Shown one piece after another: positions 8,369 to 16,065 of a stretch of 64,000 nucleotides of DNA. The DNA is from Streptomyces sp. NBC_00370. GTDB lineage: Bacteria; Actinomycetota; Actinomycetes; Streptomycetales; Streptomycetaceae. Under the pieces are notes generated by a model. That model saw nothing but the letters and a program-made list of their open reading frames with translations. It made no database searches and had not been told where the DNA came from. Where the stretch lies: positions 1,302,001 to 1,366,000 of the forward strand of contig NZ_CP107968.1 of assembly GCF_036084755.1 (NCBI RefSeq). The letters run 5' to 3'. The position numbers and the translations under genes are program-made. How positions within the stretch are numbered: the first letter of the stretch is position 1; the number at the start of each line of letters is the position of its first letter.

Positions 8369-8408
8369 GTCCGGTTTAAGGTCCATTCCCATGGCACCAT
8401 CGGGGACC
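8369..8408. promoter_or_regulatory. Candidate MocR operator: GGTCC repeats
   Basis: GGTCC occurs at 8369-8373 and 8380-8384 (11 bp apart, one helical turn), with an inverted GGACC at 8404-8408. MocR-type regulators commonly use short direct repeats in the divergent gap. The second copy overlaps the -10 sequence TAAGGT (8377-8382), which ends 8 nt before the mocR ATG. Confidence 0.4.
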
Positions 8409-9845
8409 AATGCGCGCACCGTGGCCTGGGAACTGCTGCTGCCGGCCGTGGCGGCGCCGCAGCGCGGCCGGGGGCGCGCCCTGCAGTCGGCGCTCCGTGA
8501 CGCGGTGCGGTCCGGGCGGCTGACGGCAGGCACCCGGCTGCCGTCGAGCCGTGAACTCGCCGCCGATCTGCGGGTGTCACGCGGTCTGGTCACCGAGGCG
8601 TACGAACAGCTCACCGCCGAGGGGTACTTGCGCAGCGGCCGGGGCGCGGGCACCTGGGTGGGCGGAGCCGCGAGAGCCGCGGCGCTGCCGGCCCGCGATC
8701 TGGCGCCGCGCGCTCCGGTGGCCTCGGCGGACTTCCGGCCCGGCACCCCTGATCTCTCGCTCTTCCCGCGTACGGCCTGGGCGGCGGCGCACAAGGCGGT
8801 GCTGGCCCGGCTGCCCCACCACGTACTGGGCTACCCCGATCCGCGCGGGCTGCCTGAGCTGCGTACGGCACTGGCGGCGCTGCTGGCCAGACGGCGCGGG
8901 GTGGCGGCCGACCCGGAGCGGCTGATCGTGTGCTCGGGGGTCGCGCAGGCGATGACACTGCTGGGGTTCGTGCTGCACGGGCGGGGGCTGCGGACGGTGG
9001 GTCTTGAGGACCCGGGCAGCCCCGAACACACGGCGCTGTTCGCATCGGCGGGGCTCGGCGCCGTACCACTGCCGCTGGACGAATCCGGCCTCGATTCCAG
9101 CCAGTTGGGACGGTCCGGGGTACGTGCCGTGGTGACCACGCCCGCCCACCAGTTCCCCACCGGCATCGCGTACTCGGCGCAGCGCAGGGCCGAACTCCTC
9201 GACTGGGCCCGGTCCGTGGCCGGTTTCGTCGTGGAGGACGACTACGACGGCGACTTCCGCTACGACCGGGCCCCGGTGGGCGCGTTGCAGGGGCTCGATC
9301 CGGAACGCGTCGTCTACACCGGCTCTGTGAGCAAGTCGCTGGCCCCGGGGCTGCGGCTGGGCTGGCTGGTGGCGCCGCGTGAGCTGCTGGACGAACTCGT
9401 CGAGCGCAAGCGGACGATGGACCTGGGCAATCCGGCGCTGGACCAGGCCGTACTCGCCGACTTCGTCCAAGGCGGCGGTTACGACCGGCAGTTGCGCCGC
9501 TGCCAGCGGGCGTACCGGGAGCGGCGCGACACACTGGTGGCGGCGCTGGCGGAGCACTTCCCCGGCACGGAGGTGTCGGGGATCGCCGCCGGGCTGCACA
9601 TCATCGCCCGGCTGCCCGCGCGTTACGGTCCCGAGGACGCGTGCGTGCGCCGGGCCGCAGGGGCGGGCGTCGCACTGCGGACGTTGGCGGAGTGCGGGGC
9701 GGCGGGGCGCGGGTGGTCAGAGGCCGCCGACGGCTCCGTACGGCTGGTCATGGGGTACGCACAGCTCACCCCGGGCGAGATCGTGCGCGGGGTGCGGACG
9801 CTGGCCGGGGCGGCGGGCAGGGGGACGGGCGGCGCGGTGCGCTGA
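8391..9845 (+). CDS. MocR/PdxR-type transcriptional regulator with aminotransferase domain
   Basis: Protein of 484 residues combining an N-terminal GntR winged helix (about 15-85; GTRLPSSRELAADLRVSRGLVTEAYEQL) with a fold-type I aminotransferase domain. The domain keeps the PLP aspartate motif DDYDGDFRYD and the internal-aldimine lysine K315 in YTGSVSKSLAPGLRLGW. Such proteins bind PLP and act as regulators rather than enzymes. It is divergent from an EamA exporter, the usual partner arrangement. If it were PdxR controlling B6 synthesis, pdxS/pdxT would be expected nearby; they are not here, so the exporter is the more likely target. Confidence 0.9.
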   Translation: MAPSGTNARTVAWELLLPAVAAPQRGRGRALQSALRDAVRSGRLTAGTRLPSSRELAADLRVSRGLVTEAYEQLTAEGYLRSGRGAGTWVGGAARAAALPARDLAPRAPVASADFRPGTPDLSLFPRTAWAAAHKAVLARLPHHVLGYPDPRGLPELRTALAALLARRRGVAADPERLIVCSGVAQAMTLLGFVLHGRGLRTVGLEDPGSPEHTALFASAGLGAVPLPLDESGLDSSQLGRSGVRAVVTTPAHQFPTGIAYSAQRRAELLDWARSVAGFVVEDDYDGDFRYDRAPVGALQGLDPERVVYTGSVSKSLAPGLRLGWLVAPRELLDELVERKRTMDLGNPALDQAVLADFVQGGGYDRQLRRCQRAYRERRDTLVAALAEHFPGTEVSGIAAGLHIIARLPARYGPEDACVRRAAGAGVALRTLAECGAAGRGWSEAADGSVRLVMGYAQLTPGEIVRGVRTLAGAAGRGTGGAVR

Positions 9846-9847
9846 GA

Positions 9848-10258
9848 TCAGGAGTTGGACCAGTCGCGCACGCTGAGAACGAGCCGGTAGCCGTCCGGGT
9901 CCTCGATCGTCACGCCCCACTCGTTCCAGTACGGGTTGGGCGACGCGACCCGCCGGCCGCCGTGCTCCACCAGCCTGGCGACCAGTTCGTCGGGCACCGC
10001 ACCGGCCAGATAGATCACCAGCAGGTCCTCCTCGGTGGGACGCGGCTCGACGGGCGCGGCCGGCTCGTGGACGAGTTCGAGATGCCAGCCCGCGTCCGGC
10101 CAGCCCAGCATCAGCAAGGCGTGCTCGCCGGGCGCTTCGCCGCCCTCGGCGCGGTAGACGGGGGTGAGGCCGAGGCCCGACACCCAGAACCGTTCGGCGG
10201 CGGCGAGGTCCCTGGAGGGGCGGGCGATCCTGATGTGCGCCTGGCCGCCGATCGGCAT
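9848..10258 (-). CDS. VOC (glyoxalase/bleomycin-resistance fold) protein
   Basis: Protein of 136 residues with the two-repeat VOC fold: AHIRIARPSRDLAAAERFWVSGLGLTPVYR at the start, and GVTIEDPDGYRLVLSVRDW at the end. His, Glu and related positions that could bind a metal are present (HIRIA, HLELVHE, IEDPDG). Members include glyoxalases, dioxygenases and drug-binding proteins; the substrate is not predictable. I chose ATG at 10258 because the fold begins there. It is convergent with mocR (2-bp gap). Confidence 0.82.
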   Translation of the reverse strand: MPIGGQAHIRIARPSRDLAAAERFWVSGLGLTPVYRAEGGEAPGEHALLMLGWPDAGWHLELVHEPAAPVEPRPTEEDLLVIYLAGAVPDELVARLVEHGGRRVASPNPYWNEWGVTIEDPDGYRLVLSVRDWSNS

Positions 10259-10299
10259 GCGGGGCTCCGTTCGTCTCTTCGGTGGTACGGGTGCTGCCT

Positions 10300-10317
10300 G
10301 CCGCCACCGTAGGCGGC
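10300..10317. repeat. Short inverted repeat GCCGCC/GGCGGC
   Basis: GCCGCC (10300-10305) and GGCGGC (10312-10317) with a 6-nt loop, in the 162-bp gap between the divergent VOC and SWIM genes. It could be an operator or chance in GC-rich DNA. Confidence 0.3.
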
Positions 10318-10407
10318 GGACGATCACCACGTCGATCGGCCGATGGTCCTCGGCCTTGCGAACGAGCACCGGCGTTCGCCGCGGGGCCGATTGTCAGTGC
10401 CTGGCTC

Positions 10408-10413
10408 TAGCGT
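10408..10413 (+). promoter_or_regulatory. -10 hexamer TAGCGT for leaderless SWIM gene transcript
   Basis: TAGCGT ends 7 nt before the ATG at 10421; the intervening CTTCCCC has no ribosome binding site. Confidence 0.45.
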
Positions 10414-10420
10414 CTTCCCC

Positions 10421-11806
10421 ATGACGCGATCCATGCAGGCACTCGCCTATTCCCGTCCGTCCGCGCTGGAGAGCGCGCCTGACGGCCAGTTGCTCGGTCT
10501 GGAGACTTCGGGCGGTCTGACGCCCCGTGGGGCGCAGGCGCATCCCCAGTTCTTCACCGGTTTTCTGACCTCGCCGCGGACGGCGGCGCAGGGGCTGCTC
10601 GCGGTCGCCGATGTGGCGGCGGCGCGCTACTACCAGCCGATGCTCCGTGCCTCGCTCGACCCGGTGGTCACGGGCAACGGGGACCGGTTGCGTTTCGAGT
10701 CGTTCTCCGGGTGCTGCGGTGTGTACGCCAGGCTCGATGTGCTGCGCGCCGGTCTCGACGGCGCGGACACGGGCCACGGCACGACCAATGTGGATGTGAA
10801 CAACCCCCTGCGTGAGGCGCTTTCGCGGCTGGCGGGCGACGATCCGCTGCATCTGCGGGTGGGCCCTGACGAGATGGCGGTGACGACGCTCGACGGTCCC
10901 GTGGTCGAGAAGAAGGTGCCGCTGCCCGACCGGTGGCTGCGCGGGTTCGCCGAGGCGCAGGTGGCTTCCGCGGCGTTCGACCTGCGGGCCGAGCTGTCCG
11001 CCGCTGAAGCGGTGCGCTTCCTGCGGTCCCTGCCGCGCCCTTCGGGCCGGTCGGGCGGCGCTTCGCGCGGCGCGATGTGGGTGATACCCGCGGGCCGTAC
11101 GCTGCGCCCGACGTCGCGTCCCGTGCCCGGCGCCGTCTGTCTGCCGGGCCCGGAGCGGCTGGCCGCGCTCCAGCGGGTGCTGCGGGACGCGACGGCGCTG
11201 CGGGTGTACGGGCCGGTGGCCGACGGCGCCGCCACGGCGAGCGCGTGGGAGGTGACGCTGCCGGGGATGCGGCTCACGCTGACGCTGTCGCCCGAGGTGG
11301 CGCGCGGCTTCTCCGGTGAGGGCGGGGTGCTGGAGGCGCTGGCCGCCGACGAGTCGGCCGAGGACGCCGAGCTGGTGTCCGTACTGCTGGCCTGGGAGCC
11401 GGCCATCGAACCGGCTGATCTCGCGGCGCGCGCCGGGCTGAGCGTGGCGCGGGTGCGCGCGGCGCTGACCAGGCTGGGCTCGGCGGGCCGGGTCGGGTAC
11501 GACATCGCGGACGCCGCGTACTTCCACCGCGAGCTGCCCTACGACGCCGGCCGGGTCGAGCGGCACAACCCACGGCTGGCCGCCGCGCGTGCGCTGATCG
11601 CCGAGGGGGCCGTACGGCTCGAAGGCGAGCTGGCGTCGGTGGCCTCGGGCGAGCGGCGCTACCAGGTGCGGGAGGCGGCGGGTGTCCTCAGCTGCACCTG
11701 CGCCTGGTGGGCGGGGCACCGGGGCGGGCGCGGTCCGTGCAAGCACGCGCTGGCCGTCCGGATGGCGCGCCGCGGCGCGGTTCTGGTCTCGGGCGGTGCG
11801 CGATGA
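10421..11806 (+). CDS. SWIM zinc-finger domain protein
   Basis: Protein of 461 residues. The C-terminal SWIM motif is C425-x-C427-x12-C440-x-H442 (LSCTCAWW...GPCKHALA), expected to bind one zinc and to contact DNA or protein. A helix-turn-helix-like segment precedes it at about 325-365 (IEPADLAARAGLSVARVRAALTRLGSAG). The N-terminal 300 residues are unassigned. It overlaps the next gene by ATGA, so the two products are made together and probably act together. In other Streptomyces, SWIM genes of this type also sit with large partner proteins and MoxR/VWA genes; the MoxR/VWA part is not present here. Confidence 0.85.
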   Translation: MTRSMQALAYSRPSALESAPDGQLLGLETSGGLTPRGAQAHPQFFTGFLTSPRTAAQGLLAVADVAAARYYQPMLRASLDPVVTGNGDRLRFESFSGCCGVYARLDVLRAGLDGADTGHGTTNVDVNNPLREALSRLAGDDPLHLRVGPDEMAVTTLDGPVVEKKVPLPDRWLRGFAEAQVASAAFDLRAELSAAEAVRFLRSLPRPSGRSGGASRGAMWVIPAGRTLRPTSRPVPGAVCLPGPERLAALQRVLRDATALRVYGPVADGAATASAWEVTLPGMRLTLTLSPEVARGFSGEGGVLEALAADESAEDAELVSVLLAWEPAIEPADLAARAGLSVARVRAALTRLGSAGRVGYDIADAAYFHRELPYDAGRVERHNPRLAAARALIAEGAVRLEGELASVASGERRYQVREAAGVLSCTCAWWAGHRGGRGPCKHALAVRMARRGAVLVSGGAR

Positions 11807-14502
11807 GTGAGCTTCTTGACGCGGTGCGGGCCGGTGACCACGAGTCCGTTCCCGGGCTGGTCAAGCCCCTGACACCGGCGGACCGCAAGGCGGCGCTCGC
11901 GGAGCTGAAGGCGCTGCGCTCCGAGGTGCGCGGCTGGCACTGGGACCGCTGGCGGGAGCGGTCGCGGGTGCAGCGTGCCCTGCTGGTGGCGGGTGCCGGC
12001 TGTCTGACGGGGGCGGCGGCGGCCGCCGCCTGGATCGGGGCCCGCGATCTGCGTAACGGCGACCGGGCGCCCTGGGGCCTGGCCGATCTGCTCGCCGACC
12101 GTGATCCTGCCTGGCTCGGCGAAGTGGCCCGCAGGCTCGCCGAGCGCAGCTCGACGGCGGAGGACGACTTCTCCCTCATCCGGGAGCTGAGCGAGCGGGC
12201 CGGCACGCCGCTGCCGGACACGGACGCGGTGGTCCGGGGCTGGGCCGACACGGTCGGGGACCGCGAGCGGTCCCTGCTCGGCGGGCTGCGCAAGGACCCG
12301 CACGTGACGGCGTTTGTGCCCCGGCTCTTCGAGCTGGCCGAGCTGCCCAACGGCATCAGCTGGCGCACGGACGCGCAGGACCCGGACCACTGGCCTTCGC
12401 TGCTGGCGGTCCTGGCCGAGGAGGGGGTGGTCGAGCGGGACATGCTGGTGGACGCGTGCGTGGCCCGGCTGCTGCGCGGGGGCCGGCCGCGCGAGCTGGT
12501 CTTCTTCCTCAATGTGGCCAGGCGGCTGGGGCTGAGCCCGGCGGAGGAGACGGCGCACACGGCCGACTGGATCGGGATGGCCGCCGACGGTCCTTCGGCG
12601 GTCGCGGGCTACGCCCATGGGGTGCTCGCCCGGATCGCGGCCGACGGCGCGCTGCCGGTCCGCAGCCTGGCCGATATGACCGGGTCGGTGCTGTTCCGGC
12701 CGGAGAAGAAGCTGGTGCGGGCCCAGTTGGTGCTCGTCGGCAAGGTCCTGCGCAGCGACCGCGGCGCCGCTGACGAGTTGCTGCCGGTGCTGGCCGATGC
12801 GGCGTTCGGGCATCAGGACACCGACGTCCAGGAGCGTGCGCTGAAGCTGGTGGCGCGCTGTCTCGCCGACGTGGGCGAGGAGTCCCGGCAGGCGGTGGCG
12901 GCGTCGGCCGCGCTGCTGAGCCCGGTCCACCGGGCGCGGGCGGTCGAGCTGTTCGGCGAGCAGCCGGCGGCGGGCGCCGGCCTCGTGTCGTACGAGGAGA
13001 TCCTGCCTCCCGTGCCGCTGCCGGTACGGCTGGCTCCGGCGCCTTCGACCGTCGCCGAGGTGGTCGAGGAGGTGGTGGTGCTGTCCGGCGGGCGGGACGG
13101 TGACACCGTGTCGTTCGAGCGGACCCTCGACGGGCTGGTCAGGCTCGCCTACCAGGACACGGCTGCGCTGACCGCCGCGCTGCGTGACGCGCTGGCGGAC
13201 CGTTGGTGGTTCAAGGGCGAGACGCGGATCGGCTCCGACTCGTGGTTCGTACGGGCGGCCGATGTGGGCCTGGTCGCCGCCGCGTTGCTGGAGAAGGTGT
13301 CGGCGCGGACGCTGACGATCGTGAAGTCGCGGTGGACGGCGAACGGCAAGTGGTGCGCGCACGAGGCGCTGGACGGTGTGCTCAACGCACGGCTGCGGGA
13401 GGTCGCTTCGCTGATCCGGACTAGACCGCTGCCCTTCCTGCTGGCCACCCCGACCTGGGAGTCCGGGACACTGGATCCGGATGTGCTGGTGGAGCGGCTG
13501 CGTGAGTACCAGCGGCTGTGCGCCACCCCCGCACCGGTCGACTTCGCCCAGGCGCTGCTGCGGGTGCGGCGCGGCGGCCGGCCGGAGACGGCCCGCGCCG
13601 CCGCGGCGCTGGGCACGCCCGAGGCGCGCCGGCTGGCCGACTGGCTCAGCGGCGAGGGGACACCGGTGCCCGCGCTGGTCCGTGACGATTCCGAAGAAGC
13701 CGTCGGTTCTGCGGCAGGTGGCGAAGGGCTGGTGCCGAGGGCCCGGAGGCTGCTGGCCGGTACCCGTGAACGGCGGGTGGTCGAGAAGGACTTCCCCCGT
13801 GAGTTCCACTGGCTGGGCCGGTCGGACGTCGAGGTGGCGCGGTACTGCTACCACTGGAGCGGCGGCCGGAACACCAACTGGCCCGCGGTGCTGCCCGAGA
13901 ACAGCGAGGTGCTGGCCCACTGGCTGCTGCCCGGGGTCGAGGGCTGCGCGGCGGACGGGCAGCGGGGCGGTACGTGGTGTCTGCCCGTGCTGGCGGAGAT
14001 CGCCGAACTGCCGGGGCCGGGCCCCTCGCTCCATCTGGCGCTCGCTTACGGGCTCGGTGCCCGGCACCCCGGCGACCGGCTGGCGGCCGTGGACGGGCTG
14101 CTGATCCTGGCGGCCCGTGGCGGTCTCGAAGGGAAGCTGCTGGGTGAGCGGCTGGGGGCGCTCGTGGACCAGGACTCGGTGAAGCTGAACCGGCTCACCG
14201 ACTCGCTCCGTACGGCGGCGGAGAGCGGCGCGGCCGGCACCGTCTGGTCCGTCATCCGCCCTGCTCTGCCCGCGCTGTTGGCCCCGGGGACCAAGCGGAC
14301 GGGGCTCGGGGAGATACTGGCGGTGGCGGCCGACTGCGTGGAGCGCTGCGGCGCCGCCGGCGAAGCGCCGGCCGGTCTCGCCGCGCTGGCCGCGCGGGGC
14401 GGTGGTTCGCGGGTGACGGCTCAAGCGGCCCGGCTGCTGGCCGCGTTGGGGCAGCAGAACGATCACTCCACGCCAAAAACGGTTAAAACCAGCCTAAACT
14501 AA
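11803..14502 (+). CDS. Large protein resembling DUF6493, partner of the SWIM protein
   Basis: Protein of 899 residues, mostly predicted helix with repeated LxxLAxxxG-type segments that suggest a HEAT/ARM-like alpha-solenoid. A conserved-looking N-terminal block reads WHWDRWRERSRVQRALLVAGAG. No catalytic motif is evident. It resembles proteins labelled DUF6493 (from memory, not searched). Translation is coupled to the SWIM gene. The last dozen codons (CCA, AAA, GTT, AAA, CTA, stop TAA) are unusually AT-rich for this genome and run into the AT-rich gap before the next promoter, so the native C-terminus may have been extended by a frameshift or by drift. Confidence 0.75.
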   Translation: MSELLDAVRAGDHESVPGLVKPLTPADRKAALAELKALRSEVRGWHWDRWRERSRVQRALLVAGAGCLTGAAAAAAWIGARDLRNGDRAPWGLADLLADRDPAWLGEVARRLAERSSTAEDDFSLIRELSERAGTPLPDTDAVVRGWADTVGDRERSLLGGLRKDPHVTAFVPRLFELAELPNGISWRTDAQDPDHWPSLLAVLAEEGVVERDMLVDACVARLLRGGRPRELVFFLNVARRLGLSPAEETAHTADWIGMAADGPSAVAGYAHGVLARIAADGALPVRSLADMTGSVLFRPEKKLVRAQLVLVGKVLRSDRGAADELLPVLADAAFGHQDTDVQERALKLVARCLADVGEESRQAVAASAALLSPVHRARAVELFGEQPAAGAGLVSYEEILPPVPLPVRLAPAPSTVAEVVEEVVVLSGGRDGDTVSFERTLDGLVRLAYQDTAALTAALRDALADRWWFKGETRIGSDSWFVRAADVGLVAAALLEKVSARTLTIVKSRWTANGKWCAHEALDGVLNARLREVASLIRTRPLPFLLATPTWESGTLDPDVLVERLREYQRLCATPAPVDFAQALLRVRRGGRPETARAAAALGTPEARRLADWLSGEGTPVPALVRDDSEEAVGSAAGGEGLVPRARRLLAGTRERRVVEKDFPREFHWLGRSDVEVARYCYHWSGGRNTNWPAVLPENSEVLAHWLLPGVEGCAADGQRGGTWCLPVLAEIAELPGPGPSLHLALAYGLGARHPGDRLAAVDGLLILAARGGLEGKLLGERLGALVDQDSVKLNRLTDSLRTAAESGAAGTVWSVIRPALPALLAPGTKRTGLGEILAVAADCVERCGAAGEAPAGLAALAARGGGSRVTAQAARLLAALGQQNDHSTPKTVKTSLN

Positions 14503-14575
14503 AACAGACCCATCCTTAACCCATCAGTCACAAACCGTTCGTGATCGCGAAACACCGCTCGGTCACAGTGGGGCC

Positions 14576-15940
14576 ATGACAGATGTGACTTCGGCGAAGA
14601 GTTCCCGCCGCCCCCACCACTGGCGGCGGGATCTGGTCGAGCTGGCCGCCCTGTTCACCGCGGTGGCGGTCGCGGACGCCATCGCGAACACGATCGCGCA
14701 TGTCCCTGACGGGGTCTTCCTGCTGGTGGCCTCGGCCGTGGCGCTCGTCGCCACGGCCACGTTCCACACCTGGTGGGCACGCAGCCACGGTCACGCCCCA
14801 CCGGAACGGGCTGCGGCGGCCGAAGAGCCGGACACGTCCGACGAGCCGACGGCGCTGTGGCGGATGCGGACGACGGTGCGGGACGAGCCGGGCACGCTCG
14901 CGAAGCTGTGCACGGCCCTCGCCACGCACCGCGTCGACATCCTGACCCTCCAGACGCATCCCCTGGCCGACGGCACCGTCGATGAGTTCTTGCTGCGCTC
15001 CCCCGCCGCACTCCAGGCGAGCGACCTCAGCGCGACCGTCTCGGCGGCGGGCGGCTGCCGCACCTGGATCGAGCGGGCCGACGCCCATGACCTGGTCGAC
15101 ACCCCGACCCGGGTCCTCGGCCTGGCGACCCGGACCGCCCTGGACGCGGCGGAACTGCCCCTGGCCCTGCGCCAGTTGCTGGGGCGCTGCACCATAACGT
15201 CACGGCCGGCCGTCTCCGTCACCGGCCGTCCGACCGGCGAGTTCGCGCCGGTCGAAGGCGTGCTGGACGGTACGTCGATGCGACTGCGCGACCCGAACGG
15301 CGGCACGATCGGCGTGGAGCGCCCGTATCTCCCCTTCACACCGACCGAGTTCGCCAGGGCCCGGGCCCTGGTCGAGCTGGACGCCCGGCTCGGCCCCCGG
15401 ATCCCGCGCGGCCAGCAGCCGCTCACCCTCCCGCAGGGCGAGGAGATCACCGTCCGCAGGGCGGACGAGGACGACCTCGAAGCGGCCCTCGCCATGCACG
15501 CGCGCTGCTCCGAGCGCACCCTGGGGCTGCGCTACCACGGCCCGGTCGGAGACGCTGACCGCTATCTCACCCATCTGCTCTCGCCCCGGTTCGGCCGGAC
15601 CCTCGCCGTCTGCACGACGTCGGGCCGACTGGTCGCTCTCGGCCATCTGCTGTGGGACGGCGAAGAAACCGAGATCGCCCTGATGGTCGAGGACGCCTAC
15701 CAGCAGCGCGGTATCGGCGCCGCCCTGCTCGGCCGGCTGACGGAGCTGGCCGCCGAGGCCGGCTGCGCGCATGTGTACGCCGTCACCCAGTCGTCCAACA
15801 CGGGCATGGTCGCCGCCATGCGCGGCCTGGGCCTGCCGCTGGACTACCAGGTGGAGGAAGGCACCCTGGTCGTCACCGCCATGCTGGACCCGACAGCCGT
15901 GCACTCGCTGCCCCCGCACGGGGACTCCGGACGGCGCTAG
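14576..15940 (+). CDS. Membrane-anchored ACT domain-GNAT acetyltransferase fusion
   Basis: Three-part protein of 454 residues. Residues about 20-60 carry two hydrophobic segments (LVELAALFTAVAVADAIANT and FLLVASAVALVATATF). Residues about 95-165 look like an ACT domain (MRTTVRDEPGTLAKLCTALATHRVDILTLQT), which usually senses amino acids. Residues about 290-435 form a GNAT domain with the acetyl-CoA loop region VEDAYQQRGIGAALLGRLTELA. This suggests an acetyltransferase controlled by an amino acid at the membrane; the acceptor is unknown. CACAGT ends 6 nt before the ATG, so the mRNA may be leaderless. Confidence 0.78.
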   Translation: MTDVTSAKSSRRPHHWRRDLVELAALFTAVAVADAIANTIAHVPDGVFLLVASAVALVATATFHTWWARSHGHAPPERAAAAEEPDTSDEPTALWRMRTTVRDEPGTLAKLCTALATHRVDILTLQTHPLADGTVDEFLLRSPAALQASDLSATVSAAGGCRTWIERADAHDLVDTPTRVLGLATRTALDAAELPLALRQLLGRCTITSRPAVSVTGRPTGEFAPVEGVLDGTSMRLRDPNGGTIGVERPYLPFTPTEFARARALVELDARLGPRIPRGQQPLTLPQGEEITVRRADEDDLEAALAMHARCSERTLGLRYHGPVGDADRYLTHLLSPRFGRTLAVCTTSGRLVALGHLLWDGEETEIALMVEDAYQQRGIGAALLGRLTELAAEAGCAHVYAVTQSSNTGMVAAMRGLGLPLDYQVEEGTLVVTAMLDPTAVHSLPPHGDSGRR

Positions 15941-16065
15941 GCGCCCGGCGGGGCGGCGCGGCGGGGCTCGCGTGGAGTGCCTGACAGGGACCCGGCAAGG
16001 GTGTGTGACAAGCCAACGACCGGCATTGATGTGACGCGGCCGGTCGTGTTCGAGAAGATGTCCCC

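Noticed and set aside
11659..14466. 935-residue reverse-strand open frame
   Set aside because: Antisense shadow of the 899-residue gene; Gln/Arg/Pro/His-rich composition is typical of reverse frames in GC-rich DNA.
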